The translations under genes and the position numbers were made by a program. The notes under the pieces are model-generated. The model was given only the letters and a program-made list of their open reading frames with translations. It searched no databases and was not told the DNA's origin. A DNA stretch of 62,871 bases from contig CAZFSS010000021.1 of NCBI GenBank assembly GCA_964521715.1, positions 1 to 62,871 on the forward strand, written 5' to 3'. Of this stretch, positions 50,801 to 59,413 are shown in pieces. This DNA comes from DAOVRD01 sp964521715. Lineage in GTDB: Bacteria; Planctomycetota; Brocadiia; SM23-32. Every line of letters starts with the position of its first letter. The first letter of the stretch is position 1.

Positions 50801-50881
50801 CATACGCCCGACGGGGACGCCTACAGGCTCTTCACGTGCGGGATGATGCGGCCTCCGCAGGTGACCGCGCTGTGTTCGTAG
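47825..50881 (+). CDS. GH106-like (alpha-L-rhamnosidase-type) large glycosidase
   Basis: The 1018-residue protein starts with the GH106 pattern: MFWIWNGEVTEGRITEMLEQF, in short FWIWNG, then GVGGVLVHPRPGM and ECHIYDEDSFPSGSAGG. The catalytic barrel continues with KYVFTDEPG, FTGHYNEHEWP and SHESLAGARKYEWPQ. C-terminal beta domains (RNRVLLLHPTLTGW, VVLPEGMETW, then a jelly-roll near 800-930) are typical. GH106 releases rhamnose from pectin such as rhamnogalacturonan and from flavonoid glycosides. No signal peptide. The ATG at 47825 follows GAGGAAGG. Substrate is inferred from family only. Confidence 0.78.
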   Translation: MRIDWLGEFADPPASVGHQMFWIWNGEVTEGRITEMLEQFAERGVGGVLVHPRPGMITEYLSARFWELWDYSLEECIRLGLECHIYDEDSFPSGSAGGLTLEACPEAAQQIIRAARHDAAPAKLDGELLAAFRLDSEGCIAGQLAADASLDEAVGEGPILTFALAAPGRRRGYPDLTLPEATQTFLRLTHDQYARHFADHFGREIKYVFTDEPGIACRDGLIASDYLLSEFEREHGYRLPDRLEAFMADDADGRAVRFDYFRAVNRLWLANWCKASYDWCEAHGLAFTGHYNEHEWPRPETVPDAMAAQRWMQAPGIDLLGFQFDPSERLKNSFWLLTMKEVASVANQLGAGRVFCEAYGAKGYDMAMPEFKPLSDWLLACGVNVINPHLSHESLAGARKYEWPQTLSDHASWWPCYGIQARHDARLTCAVSRGRERNRVLLLHPTLTGWLHYLPRSFRQSDEQARCDARLERLKDSQSTIVQALSDNQIDFDLGDELIMAEIGAAEGRTLRVGEASYDVVVLPEGMETWLGTTVDLVAEFLRGGGTLLALGAPPSLLDGRPSDRAAVLAREHPGRWVCCRSADEVVGRLREIVPPRVSRPDGSPLPPDVTYYRRETADGQAVHLFVNPWQGEAHTPVRLEGGSLMALDTMTGRCEAVPTRQHGGGQVFDLHLYPSGHALFVSGPAREEVAARAPLRATPVEVGPVSAERLEPNILVLDYCDVEADGLEERAAAEQGVNVTRANRLAWQAMGFERDPWHGVQFKRTWIDREFPAETAVSVAYRFTVERGASRVLRDSLKIAVERPWLYSVELNGQPLDFAEAERWWDEEVRRLSVREAVRPGENVLRMTARPFHVLCEIAPVYVLGEFALRKSSPGFVITEPQALGLGDWLDQGLCFYPWAVRYRAAAMLRGPAEALTVRLPEWAGSAARVLLDGREAGVIAYPPHELQIEEHLTAGRHELAIDVFGNMKNMMGPPFSDGLPGIWTWEVHPEHTPDGDAYRLFTCGMMRPPQVTALCS

Positions 50882-50915
50882 CCGTCGGCGCGGCTGACCT
50901 TTGGCAGGCCATGTC

Positions 50916-50943
50916 TTGAAAGGACGGCTGGCGCCGCTATAAT
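50916..50943 (+). promoter_or_regulatory. Sigma-70-type promoter for the jelly-roll protein
   Basis: TTGAAA (50916-50921), 16-nt spacer, perfect TATAAT (50938-50943), 42 nt before the ATG at 50986. Confidence 0.6.
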
Positions 50944-50985
50944 GTGGCTCGCCTGCACGTAGATCGTCCTTATTAGGGATCGCCG

Positions 50986-51999
50986 ATGTCACGGGTACGC
51001 CGGGGACTGCGTGTGTTCGCCAAGATGGGTTTGCTGGCTACGCTGGGCGCGGCGCTTGCCCTCCTGGCAGGCGCCAGCAGCTTACAGGAGGAATCAACCA
51101 TGCTGCCAGAACTGCCTGAAGGGGACGGCATCGCCGCGAAGTATCCCGGAGACCAGGGCATCGAAGGAGACCCGGCGGTCGTCTTCGCAGACGGCTTCGA
51201 AGAGATCGAAGGCCCGACTATGGCGGCGGGCACTGAGAAACAGGTGGGCAAGAAGTGGGACAGCGCCTTTGGCACGGTGACCATCACGCAGGAACCTGAG
51301 AACGTCCACAGCGGCAGAAAGGCCGTGGAGATAACGCATCCGCAGCCCGGCAACCATAACGCCATCAGGCAGTTCAAGGACGGGTTCGACACCCTCCACG
51401 TGCGCTACTACATGAAGTTCCACAAGGATTTCCCGGGCTGCCATCACACCGGCATGTGCATCCTGGCGGGCGCCCCGGGCGTGACGCTGGAAATGGGAAG
51501 TGCCACGGGGGTGGTCCCCGACGGACGCAGCCACTTCGTCGCGTTGCTCGACACGCTGCCGCCCCGAAGGCACTCGGAAACTCCTCCTCCGGGCAACATG
51601 AACGTCTACTGCTACCACATGGATCAGGGGCGTATATGGGGCGATCTGTTCTTCCCCACCGGAGAAGTGATCCCTCCTGAGAATAAGTGGCTCTTTGCGG
51701 AGAACTTCGTCCCACGGCCTGACTTGAATGCGGAGCGCGGTCGCTGGTACTGCTACGAACTCATGGTCGCGTCCAATACGCCGGGCAAGCGCGACGGGCG
51801 CGTCGCCTTCTGGGTGGACGGCAAGCTCGCGGGCGATTTCCCCAACCTCCGCTTCCGAACCGTCGAGACGCTCAAGCCGAACCACGTCATCATCCTTGGG
51901 CACTGCAGCAGCGCGCGCCCCAACATAACGCTCTGGTACGACGACGTGGTCGCTGCCACCTCCTACATCGGGCCACAGGTGCGGGCTGAGGGCGAATGA
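50986..51999 (+). CDS. Secreted concanavalin-like jelly-roll protein, possible polysaccharide lyase
   Basis: The 337-residue product has a signal peptide (residues 1-30, KMGLLATLGAALALLAGA). Its beta-jelly-roll body has LHVRYYMKFHKDFPG, HHTGMCILAG, NVYCYHMDQGR, RWYCYELMV, WVDGKLAGDFPNLRFR and a terminal LWYDDVVAATSYIGP. The latter is typical of concanavalin-A-like lyase or hydrolase domains (glucuronan/alginate/heparin-lyase-like). The position among sugar- and uronate-processing genes supports a polysaccharide target, but no specific catalytic residues can be assigned. A short secreted polysaccharide-binding protein is the alternative. Confidence 0.6.
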   Translation: MSRVRRGLRVFAKMGLLATLGAALALLAGASSLQEESTMLPELPEGDGIAAKYPGDQGIEGDPAVVFADGFEEIEGPTMAAGTEKQVGKKWDSAFGTVTITQEPENVHSGRKAVEITHPQPGNHNAIRQFKDGFDTLHVRYYMKFHKDFPGCHHTGMCILAGAPGVTLEMGSATGVVPDGRSHFVALLDTLPPRRHSETPPPGNMNVYCYHMDQGRIWGDLFFPTGEVIPPENKWLFAENFVPRPDLNAERGRWYCYELMVASNTPGKRDGRVAFWVDGKLAGDFPNLRFRTVETLKPNHVIILGHCSSARPNITLWYDDVVAATSYIGPQVRAEGE

Positions 52000-52080
52000 G
52001 CGTGGGGCTCCGCGCCGACGCTGGTCCGGTCCCCGTGCGGGAGAGCGTATCAGGCGTCTGGATCGCGAGAGGGGCTTGCC

Positions 52081-53034
52081 ATGTCCGATAGGTTCGATTA
52101 CCAGATGGCGGCGTTTCTCCCATTCCGCGACATGGAGGTCTGCAAGCGCGTCCGCGAGATACGGCGGGAGGACATCTGCAAGCATCCCAACGCGAACTTC
52201 AAGATACGCGTGATCGAGGACGAGACCGCCTTCGCCATCAGCCATGTGATGCACATCGCAGCCGGCATCAAGCGCGCCCTGGATGAAGGCCGCAAGCGGT
52301 ACGTTATCATCCTGCCCGCCCCGGATCCGCACTATGCCTTTGTGGCTAAGGCGATCAACGACCTCGGCATTCCATGCCACCATGTCCACACCTTCAACAT
52401 GGACGAGTACGCCGACGAGGACGGCAATACCGTCCCGAGGGACTGGAAGGGCGGCTTTCAGTATTGGATGTACCGCGACCTGTTCGACCGCATCCGCCCG
52501 GAGCTGCGGATGCCGGAGAGCCAGATCCACTTCCCCAGCACGAAGAACGTCGGTGACTACAGCAAGATGATTGAGGACCTGGGCGGCGCCGATGTCTGCT
52601 ACGGAGGCATCGGCTGGTCCGGGCACATTGCCTTCTTCGAGCCGCATCTGGGCGAGCCGTTCGTCAACGACATCGACGGGTACCTCCAGCAGGGGGCCCG
52701 CATCGTGGACCTGCACCCCATCACCATCTGCCAGAACTCCCTATACGCCGATGCCGGCAGCGCCGGCGACTGGTCGTGGGTGCCTCCCAAAGCCGCAACG
52801 ATCGGGCCGCGCGATCTGAAGAACTCAAAGCTGGTAAGCTTCTGGAATTCACTCCGCGCGGGCGACTCCGTCTGGCAGCGGTTCATCACGCGCCTGGCGG
52901 CCCACGGTCCCGTTACCCCGCTCGTGCCCGCAAGCATTCTGCAGATCCTCAACAGTGAGCTGATCCTCTCGGGGGCCGTGGCCGCGGATTGCTGCACTGA
53001 GACCAGCGAGCGGGAGACAGAGATTCAGATCTAG
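52081..53034 (+). CDS. NagB-like (glucosamine-6-phosphate deaminase family) isomerase
   Basis: The 317-residue protein matches the NagB/6-phosphogluconolactonase fold. HTFNMDEYAD carries D108, the likely general base of the LDEY motif, and GIGWSGHIAFFEP carries H182 and E187 matching the GIGxDGHIAFNEP active-site loop. The change from Asp to Ser in that loop (GWSGHI) departs from canonical NagB. The protein is also about 50 residues longer, so another sugar-phosphate substrate is possible. The ATG at 52081 has GAGAGGGG upstream. It is followed by the creatininase-family gene after 56 bp. Confidence 0.8.
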   Translation: MSDRFDYQMAAFLPFRDMEVCKRVREIRREDICKHPNANFKIRVIEDETAFAISHVMHIAAGIKRALDEGRKRYVIILPAPDPHYAFVAKAINDLGIPCHHVHTFNMDEYADEDGNTVPRDWKGGFQYWMYRDLFDRIRPELRMPESQIHFPSTKNVGDYSKMIEDLGGADVCYGGIGWSGHIAFFEPHLGEPFVNDIDGYLQQGARIVDLHPITICQNSLYADAGSAGDWSWVPPKAATIGPRDLKNSKLVSFWNSLRAGDSVWQRFITRLAAHGPVTPLVPASILQILNSELILSGAVAADCCTETSERETEIQI

Positions 53035-53090
53035 GACCTCGCCTCGGGCTCCCCGGCGCCGGTCCTGGCTACCCACCGCGGGAGGCGGCG

Positions 53091-53888
53091 ATGAGATTCG
53101 CAGAGGCCGACTGGAGAGAAGTCCGTCGGGCCGCCGAAGCTGATGGCGTGGCCCTGATCCCCATGGGATCGGTGGAAGCCCATGGGCCGCACCTTCCCTG
53201 CGGCACGGACACGTTCCAGATCAACGAGATCGTCCGGCGGGCCGTGGAGAGGGCCGGCCAGCCCGAGCGTGTGGTCGTCTACCCCACGATCGAGTACACC
53301 GTCACTGAATGGGCCGCACCCTTCGCCTCTGCCAGCATCTCGCCCAGGACGCTGCTGGACGAGCTTGCAGACATCGCGAGGGCTGCGCACGACCTGGGGT
53401 TTCGCAAGATCGTGTGCACCCAGGGGCACGCCAACCTGCCGGCCGTGGCAATGGCCTTCTGGCAACTCCGCCATGAACGGCGGTACGCCCTGTACGTGGA
53501 CACGCAGCCATACGTAATGATCGCCGCCGAACTGGCCGGGCTGACCGGCGAGACGGCGATCTGCCACGGGGGCGTGGCTGAAACGGCGATGATGCTGGCC
53601 CTCAGGCCGGACCTCGTGCGCAAAGACAAGATCGTTGACGGTCCCGACGGCCTCTGGGGGCGGGACTTCCCCTTCCCCTCGATCCAGGGGCGCCCCGGGG
53701 CGTTCTGCCTGCCCACCGTCGAGGCCCTGCCCTACTGCGTCGAGGGCCGCGCCTCTCTCGCTACGCCGGAGATGGGCGAGCAACTCTTGGACCTCTGTGC
53801 AGGCGCCCTTGCCAGGGTTCTGGCTGAGCTCCTGGCCAACCCGGTCCCGGAGCAATACCTTCGGCCGTTCACGAAGCCTCTTGCGTGA
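53091..53888 (+). CDS. Creatininase-family protein (second copy)
   Basis: The 265-residue protein has GSVEAHGPHLPCGTD with E29, H31 and D40 as metal ligands, CTQGHANLP with a further His, and HGGVAETAMMLAL with the last Glu. It is clearly a paralogue of 6489-7289 but well diverged. The ATG follows GGAGG by 5 nt. Its place between a NagB-like and a uronate-isomerase-like gene suggests a role in a sugar or sugar-acid amide/lactone step. That is inference from context. Confidence 0.85.
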   Translation: MRFAEADWREVRRAAEADGVALIPMGSVEAHGPHLPCGTDTFQINEIVRRAVERAGQPERVVVYPTIEYTVTEWAAPFASASISPRTLLDELADIARAAHDLGFRKIVCTQGHANLPAVAMAFWQLRHERRYALYVDTQPYVMIAAELAGLTGETAICHGGVAETAMMLALRPDLVRKDKIVDGPDGLWGRDFPFPSIQGRPGAFCLPTVEALPYCVEGRASLATPEMGEQLLDLCAGALARVLAELLANPVPEQYLRPFTKPLA

Positions 53889-53936
53889 TCTCCAGCTTGT
53901 GCTCCGGGGGCGACTTGCCTGCCGCCGCAACGCGGT

Positions 53937-53965
53937 TTGCGGGAGCGGTCTCGGCCTGATAGACT
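53937..53965 (+). promoter_or_regulatory. Weak candidate promoter for uronate-isomerase-like gene
   Basis: TTGCGG (53937-53942), 17-nt spacer, TAGACT (53960-53965), about 90 nt before the ATG at 54058. Confidence 0.35.
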
Positions 53966-54057
53966 CGTGTCGCCCGCTGGCAGGACTGTGGGGGCGGGCA
54001 GTCTGAGAGCTGAACTGAGCAAGCCCTGGACCTGACGGACGGGGCAGGGGGTCCACT

Positions 54058-55362
54058 ATGAGCGCCGCGGCGAAGGTCATTCAGAAAGCCCTGGACGAGG
54101 TCCGGGTCTTCGATCCACACTGCCATCTGCGGGCCGCGAAGCCCTCAGCCGACAGCCTGGCCGACATCGTGCTCTACCACCACGTGTGGATTGAGCTCGT
54201 CTCCTCCGGCATGGACCGGTACGCGGCCACCAAGGCCGGGCTGCCGCACGAACTGGAGGACGCTGGCATCCCGCCGCTTGAGCGTGTCCGGAGGAGCCTG
54301 CCGTACCTGGCCGGCATCCGCAACACCACGGTCGGCCTGTGCCTGCGCTGGATCCTGCAGGATCTCTATGGTCTGAAGGGAGACCTGAGCGAGCAGAACC
54401 TCGAGGAGGCCTGCCGCGTCGTCGAGGAGCGGGGACGCGAGAGCGGCTGGAACGAGCGCGTCCTGCGGGACCGCTGCGGGATCGACGCGAACATTACGGT
54501 CGAGCCGGGCCCGCCGTGTCCGGAGAGGATGTACCGCGGAAGGGAGTGGGCGCCGGTCAACATCGTCAGCGGCAAGATGGCGCCGCACGAAGTCCTCGAG
54601 TCCCTTGAGAGGCGATCGGGGCGTTCGATCCGCTCGGTGGACGATTACCGGGAATTCCTTGCCTCCGGCGTCAGGAAGCTCGGCGCCCGGAGCCCCAAGT
54701 TCCTCGGCCTCTGGCTCCTTCCCCAGATGAGCCCCGAGTGCAGCGGCCCGGAGGACGTCGACGCGGTCCTGCGGAAGGCGGCGGCGAGGGAACCGGTGAG
54801 CCAGGCCGAGAGCGGCGGCTTCTGCTACTTCGGCGTCTGCTGCCTGCTGGAGGAACTCCGGCACACGCCGCTGCGGACCATCCAGGTGATCGTCGGCGCG
54901 GAGGTCCTGCCCCCGCACCGGTCGATCCCATGCTGGAACGGCAACTTCACAGGCGCCCTGGGCAGGATCGCCGGGCAGTTCGAGGACTTTCACTTCAACG
55001 TGTCCTCAGCATCGGACCTCTATAGCCAGGACCTGGGCATCCTGGCCAAGCACATCCCGAACGTCAGCGTCGCGGGACACTGGTGGCACACGCTGTACCC
55101 GTGGTACATCCGCAAGTCGATCGAGACGCGGATCGACATGGTCCCGATGAGCAAGATCATCGCGTTCTTCTCGGACGCGTACCACAGCGAGTGGTGTTTC
55201 CCGAAGCTGAGGATGGTCAAGGCGCTCTGGGGCGAGGTCCTGACGGAGCGCGTCGCGAAGGGCTGGTGCGACGTCGACATCGCCGTCGACCTGATCCGCA
55301 GCGCGTTCTGCGACAATCCGAAACGGATCTACGGCATCGGGGGATCCGGCCGCATCGCCTGA
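54058..55362 (+). CDS. Uronate-isomerase-like amidohydrolase-superfamily protein
   Basis: The 434-residue protein carries the glucuronate isomerase pattern: FDPHCHL near residue 19-25 with two metal His, HVSVAGHWWHTLYPWYIRKSIETR, summarised by GHWWHTLYP, then RIDMVPMSKIIAFFSDAYHSEWCFPK, where the FSDAYHSEW block holds conserved metal-site Asp and Trp residues. UxaC converts glucuronate or galacturonate to fructuronate or tagaturonate; relatives of this length also act on other uronates. It fits a pathway degrading acidic plant or algal glycans. Start ATG 54058 follows GGGGG. Confidence 0.82.
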   Translation: MSAAAKVIQKALDEVRVFDPHCHLRAAKPSADSLADIVLYHHVWIELVSSGMDRYAATKAGLPHELEDAGIPPLERVRRSLPYLAGIRNTTVGLCLRWILQDLYGLKGDLSEQNLEEACRVVEERGRESGWNERVLRDRCGIDANITVEPGPPCPERMYRGREWAPVNIVSGKMAPHEVLESLERRSGRSIRSVDDYREFLASGVRKLGARSPKFLGLWLLPQMSPECSGPEDVDAVLRKAAAREPVSQAESGGFCYFGVCCLLEELRHTPLRTIQVIVGAEVLPPHRSIPCWNGNFTGALGRIAGQFEDFHFNVSSASDLYSQDLGILAKHIPNVSVAGHWWHTLYPWYIRKSIETRIDMVPMSKIIAFFSDAYHSEWCFPKLRMVKALWGEVLTERVAKGWCDVDIAVDLIRSAFCDNPKRIYGIGGSGRIA

Positions 55363-55438
55363 GGAACGCCGCCGCTAGGCGGACCCGATGCGGTCCACAC
55401 TATGCCTTCGCCCTGCGGACAGCCGCGCGACGGCGGCT

Positions 55439-56329
55439 TCAGGGGCGAGAGCGTTGTCGGGCGCCGAGGTCGGCCAGCACTGACTTGAGGTAGGCCAGGT
55501 CCTGCACCGCGTACCACTCGCGATCCCCGGGCCTGGGGGCCTCGACGCAGAGAGGGCCCTTGTAGCCGATCTCCATCAGGAGCCGGACGAACTGGCGGTT
55601 GTTGATCTCGCCTTCGCCGAGGGCTGTGGCCAGGCGGCCGGGCGCGCCGCGCAACGGAGCCGAGTTCTTCAGGTGAACGTAGTAGATCCTATCGCCAAGC
55701 TGGTTGACGGCTTCCTCCAGTGACGGGTGCTTGTCGAAGCCGATTATGTTGCCATAGTCCAGGTTCACGCCGATCGAAGGGCGGTCTATCTCCTTCACGA
55801 GTCTCTTGGCGGCTTCGACCGTGTCGTGCACGTAGACCATGTGCGTCTCAAAACCGAAGCGGATCGGAACGCCTTTGAGGCCATCGGCCATGTCCTGGCA
55901 GCCCTTCACCTGCCACTCCCACTGCTCATCCGTGACGATGAAAGAGCCGTGCCTGGTGTACTCGAAGTAGGGGACGCTCTTGTCCGGGTTGTGAAGCCCG
56001 CCCGTCAGCAGGTTAACGGTCCTGACCCCGAACCGGTCGGCCACGTGCCTGTAGAACTCGATGGCTCGCTCGACCTCGCGCTTGCGCTCGCCGGCGTCTT
56101 CCTTCACGAGGAGGGGACCCGGGTAGCCGAACAGCACCTGCTTGAGCCTGGAGGCCTTCACGCCCTTCTCCAACGCGTCGAGATACTCCTCGGTGGTCTC
56201 CTGGACGTCGGTTCGGTGCCGCCGGAACTCGACCCCGTCGAAGCCCCAGCCCGCGGCCTTCCGGCATATCTCCTCGACGGTCTGTCCCTGCTCACAGTAG
56301 TTCACGTGCATGATGACTGGGTACGCCAT
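55439..56329 (-). CDS. Sugar phosphate isomerase/epimerase (xylose isomerase-like TIM barrel)
   Basis: The 296-residue protein has the AP-endonuclease-2-like barrel with metal ligands in FGFETHM (Glu), GVNLDYGN (Asp), YVHLKN (His) and the final LCVEAP (Glu). NLLTGGL and FDGVEFRRH are also typical. Such proteins include tagatose/psicose epimerases and myo-inosose dehydratases. The ATG at 56329 has AGGAG upstream. It converges on the uronate-isomerase-like gene, and the two may share a pathway. Confidence 0.85.
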   Translation of the reverse strand: MAYPVIMHVNYCEQGQTVEEICRKAAGWGFDGVEFRRHRTDVQETTEEYLDALEKGVKASRLKQVLFGYPGPLLVKEDAGERKREVERAIEFYRHVADRFGVRTVNLLTGGLHNPDKSVPYFEYTRHGSFIVTDEQWEWQVKGCQDMADGLKGVPIRFGFETHMVYVHDTVEAAKRLVKEIDRPSIGVNLDYGNIIGFDKHPSLEEAVNQLGDRIYYVHLKNSAPLRGAPGRLATALGEGEINNRQFVRLLMEIGYKGPLCVEAPRPGDREWYAVQDLAYLKSVLADLGARQRSRP

Positions 56330-56496
56330 CGCTCACCACTCCTGTCCCTGAAGGAGTCCAAACCAAAAGGAACGACGCCCTGGGCGCCAAAGCGCCAGCC
56401 GCATGGCCCGTCCCGAGCGAGCCCACATGCCACCGGGACGGCCGGACCATTATGACAACTCATGGCACAGACGCAAGCGACTGCCCGCCGTTCAGG

Positions 56497-57729
56497 TCAG
56501 ACGTACCGTCCGAATTCCCAGGCTGCCCGAAGCATGGCCTCCACATTCCCGACCGGCACATCTTGCTGGATATTGTGCACCTGGGCAAAGACAAAGCCCC
56601 CGCCGGCGCCGAGGGCCTGGATGTTGCGGCGAACGTGTTCCCGTATCTCATCCGGCGTCCCCAATGGGAGCACCTCCTGGGTGTCGCAGCCTCCGCCCCA
56701 GAAGACGAGCCTGTCGCCAAACTGGCGCTTCAGACGTTCCGGTTGCATGTTCGCGGCGGATATCTGCACCGGATTCAGGATGTCTACGCCCGCGTCGATC
56801 CAGTGGGGAATGTAGTCATAGATCGAGCCACACGAGTGGAGGAAGGTCTTCCACCCGGTATTGGCGTGCACCCAGTCACACAGCCGCTTGTAGTGAGGCT
56901 TGATCATCTCCGCGAAGAGCTCCGGGGCAATGAGCCCGCCGCGCTGCGTCCCGCCGTCATCGGACGCCACGCCCCACGCGAGACAGCGGTCTCCGATCGC
57001 CTCGTGGTACAGCTTCATGCAGGAGATCACGGCATCCACATAGCGCCCCATCATGTCATGGGCCGTCTCCTTCTCCACCAGGAGCATGCAGAGCCACTCG
57101 TCCAGTGCGCCCTGCGTGATGTTGTCGGAGAGGAGGGCGCTCATGCCCATCAGACTGATGCTTGCGCCCCATCCCAGGATCGCCTTGTCGGTGTCCTCAT
57201 ACAGGTGCTTGGCGCGCCCCGCAATCAGCTCGAGTTGCTCCTCCGGCACCGAGGTCGGCGGCCGGAATGCATCAGGGTCTATGCGCCGGGCGCTCATCGT
57301 GGGACGGATGAAGTCGAAGTAGAAGCCGTCCTTCGGCATGCGGGCAACCTGCGTTCCGTCTCGCCCGAGCAGGGCCCAGCTTCCATCCTCTTCTTCCGTG
57401 ATCCTGGTCTCGGGCGCGAAGAACACCTCCGTCCCCTCGAAGAGGCGCCTCCGCACTCCGGCGGCCGCTTCCTGTTCGGACCATGACACACTCCCCACGT
57501 CAAGCGGCACGACGTCCACGTGCAGGCGCTCCAGTACATCAAGCTCGATCTCTGCCAGAATCTGCATTGTGTCGAATACTTTCGTCGGCGTCATGATGCC
57601 CATCCGGCGCTTCAGCTTGTCATACACGACAGCGTTGATGCCGGACGCGCGCATCGCGCCGAGGTCCATGGGGACGCGATCCGGTTGCTCGAAGTTCACC
57701 GTCTTCAGAACTCGCTGCCGCGAAGTCAT
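56497..57729 (-). CDS. URO-D superfamily protein, methyltransferase-like
   Basis: The 410-residue protein begins SRQRVLKTVNFEQPDRVPMDLG, the usual start of planctomycete URO-D-like proteins (key part EQPDRVPMDLG). Later it has GWKTFLHSCGSIYDYIPHWIDAGVDILNPVQ, whose HSCG..Y.....IDAGVDILNPVQ core resembles MtaA/CmuA corrinoid methyltransferases with a Zn-type His-x-Cys. It is therefore more likely a methyltransferase or related enzyme than a heme-pathway decarboxylase. The ATG at 57729 is chosen over 57753, which overlaps the MATE gene end. It follows the MATE gene by 16 bp and is probably co-transcribed. Confidence 0.82.
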   Translation of the reverse strand: MTSRQRVLKTVNFEQPDRVPMDLGAMRASGINAVVYDKLKRRMGIMTPTKVFDTMQILAEIELDVLERLHVDVVPLDVGSVSWSEQEAAAGVRRRLFEGTEVFFAPETRITEEEDGSWALLGRDGTQVARMPKDGFYFDFIRPTMSARRIDPDAFRPPTSVPEEQLELIAGRAKHLYEDTDKAILGWGASISLMGMSALLSDNITQGALDEWLCMLLVEKETAHDMMGRYVDAVISCMKLYHEAIGDRCLAWGVASDDGGTQRGGLIAPELFAEMIKPHYKRLCDWVHANTGWKTFLHSCGSIYDYIPHWIDAGVDILNPVQISAANMQPERLKRQFGDRLVFWGGGCDTQEVLPLGTPDEIREHVRRNIQALGAGGGFVFAQVHNIQQDVPVGNVEAMLRAAWEFGRYV

Positions 57730-57745
57730 CGTTGCTACCCCCGTC

Positions 57746-59092
57746 TCAGACACGCTTGCGCTTCCACCGGCCGGTCTGGAACCAGCCCGCCACGAGGAGA
57801 CCGTTGAGCACCATGGCCACCGAGATCGCGTACCAGATGCCTTGAGTGGCCGGCTGCCACAGGTGCGAGAACAGGATAGCCAGCGGAAGCTGGAATGCGC
57901 AGAGCGTCAGGATCGTGATGAGCATGGGCATGACCGTATCCCCTGCGCCGTTCAGGGCTCTGCCCAGAACGATGCCCGCCGCCGCGAAGACGTAGAACGG
58001 CGACACGATGCGCAGGTACCTGACTCCCACCTGAACGACATCCGGATCCGAGTTGAAAACCTTGATCAATGCGGGCGCCAGAGTCATCAGGATGACGGCC
58101 GCCGTCGCCATGAACGCCACGTCGATCCAGGTAGCCAGCCACGCGGCGTGACCTGCCCTCTCCGGCTTGCCGGCGCCGAGGTTCTGCCCGACCAGCGTGG
58201 CGGCCGCGCCGCCCAGTGCGAAGGCCGGCATGAGGATGATCATGTGAAACTTCATCCCTATGCCATACGCCGCGACCGCCGCGGTGCCGCAGCCGGCGAC
58301 GAGCCTCATCATCACGAAACTCATGAGGCTGCGCGCCAGCATCTGGCCGGCGCCCGGGATGCCGATGCGCAACAGGCGCCACAACAGCATCAGGTCGGGT
58401 CGCCACTGGCGGAAGCGCACGTGCAGCGGCGTCCTGCCGCTGATGAGAAAGCGCACGGACACGGCCGCTGCAACCGCCTGTGCCGTCACGGTCGCGATGG
58501 CGGCTCCCCGCACCCCCATCGCGGGCAGGGGCCCCACGCCGAAGATCAGGAGCGGGTCGAGCGCCAGGTTCAGCACGTTGGCAATCCCCATGACCCACAT
58601 GGGCGTCAGCGCGTCGCCGGCTCCCTGCAGTGCCGAGTTGCCGATGAAGAGCACGAACACCGTGAAGCTGCCCACCAGCGATATTCTGAGGTAGGCAACT
58701 CCGTCCGCCACCACGTCTGGGGGCGGCCTGAGCAGGCCAAGGACGGTGCCGGAGAGGGACAATCCGACAATCCCTGTCAGCCCGCCCAGGACGAGGGCGA
58801 GCACCAGAGACTGACCGGCTGCGAAGTTCGCGTCTTCATACTGCTTGGCACCTGCGGCGCGAGAGACGAGTGCAATGGTCCCGGTTGCCGCGCCCATGAG
58901 CAGGGGGCTGAGCAGGAACAAGACGGTGCCGCTCATGGCCACCGCGGCGACCGCACTCGGGCCCAAGCGTCCGACCCAGAAGAGGTCAATAAGGGTCTGG
59001 AGGTTCTGGAGGACGCCGCCGACGAGCATCGGCGCAGCAAGCTGTCCGATGGCCCTGGGAATGCTCCCTTCTGTTAGGTCTCCGCGCCTCAC
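57746..59092 (-). CDS. MATE-family multidrug/cation efflux transporter
   Basis: The ~448-residue protein has twelve hydrophobic segments in two MatE repeats. Typical text includes QLAAPMLVGGVLQNLQTLIDLFWVGRLG, of which DLFWVGRLG is the repeat-1 landmark, MGAATGTIALVSRAAGAKQYEDA, and in repeat 2 RIGIPGAGQMLARSLMSF and GQNLGAGKPERA. It exports drugs or metabolites using a Na+ or H+ gradient. The frame is open much further upstream; I place the start at the GTG at 59092 because AGGGAG lies 6 nt before it. An ATG at 59119 is the alternative. Confidence 0.9.
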   Translation of the reverse strand: MRRGDLTEGSIPRAIGQLAAPMLVGGVLQNLQTLIDLFWVGRLGPSAVAAVAMSGTVLFLLSPLLMGAATGTIALVSRAAGAKQYEDANFAAGQSLVLALVLGGLTGIVGLSLSGTVLGLLRPPPDVVADGVAYLRISLVGSFTVFVLFIGNSALQGAGDALTPMWVMGIANVLNLALDPLLIFGVGPLPAMGVRGAAIATVTAQAVAAAVSVRFLISGRTPLHVRFRQWRPDLMLLWRLLRIGIPGAGQMLARSLMSFVMMRLVAGCGTAAVAAYGIGMKFHMIILMPAFALGGAAATLVGQNLGAGKPERAGHAAWLATWIDVAFMATAAVILMTLAPALIKVFNSDPDVVQVGVRYLRIVSPFYVFAAAGIVLGRALNGAGDTVMPMLITILTLCAFQLPLAILFSHLWQPATQGIWYAISVAMVLNGLLVAGWFQTGRWKRKRV

Positions 59093-59258
59093 GTTGCTCC
59101 CTTCGACGGCAGATGGCATGAAGCCAAGGATACTACATGGGAGGACGCAGCGGCACAACTGAACGCATGGCCCCACGGTGCGCGGGCCTTGGCCCTGTTC
59201 TGCGATCAGCCCGCCGTCGGCCGCCCCAGGTACTGATGAAACCAATCCAGGGATGCCA

Positions 59259-59286
59259 TTGACAGAAAGGCATTCGTCGCTACAAT
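59259..59286 (+). promoter_or_regulatory. Near-consensus sigma-70 promoter for GH140-like gene
   Basis: Perfect TTGACA (59259-59264), 16-nt spacer, TACAAT (59281-59286). The start codon is 180 nt away, leaving a long leader. Confidence 0.6.
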
Positions 59287-59346
59287 CGCGTGGCTAGTGG
59301 AGCCTCAGAAGGGAAGTCGCCGGTAGGCCCCCTTCGGCTGCGTGAG

Positions 59347-59413
59347 GTAGGGGCACGGCCTCCGGCCTTCGCAGCCGAAGCTGCTTCGGCGGAGTAGGCC
59401 ACCGTGCCTCTAC
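59347..59413. repeat. Second, longer copy of the GTAGGGGCACGGC inverted repeat
   Basis: It starts with the same GTAGGGGCACGGC arm as the palindrome at 3278-3305 and ends with an imperfect complement (GGCCACCGTGCCTCTAC, 59397-59413). In between is a hairpin with CCGAAG (59375-59380), loop CTG, CTTCGG (59384-59389). Overall it can fold as one long branched stem. Confidence 0.6.
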
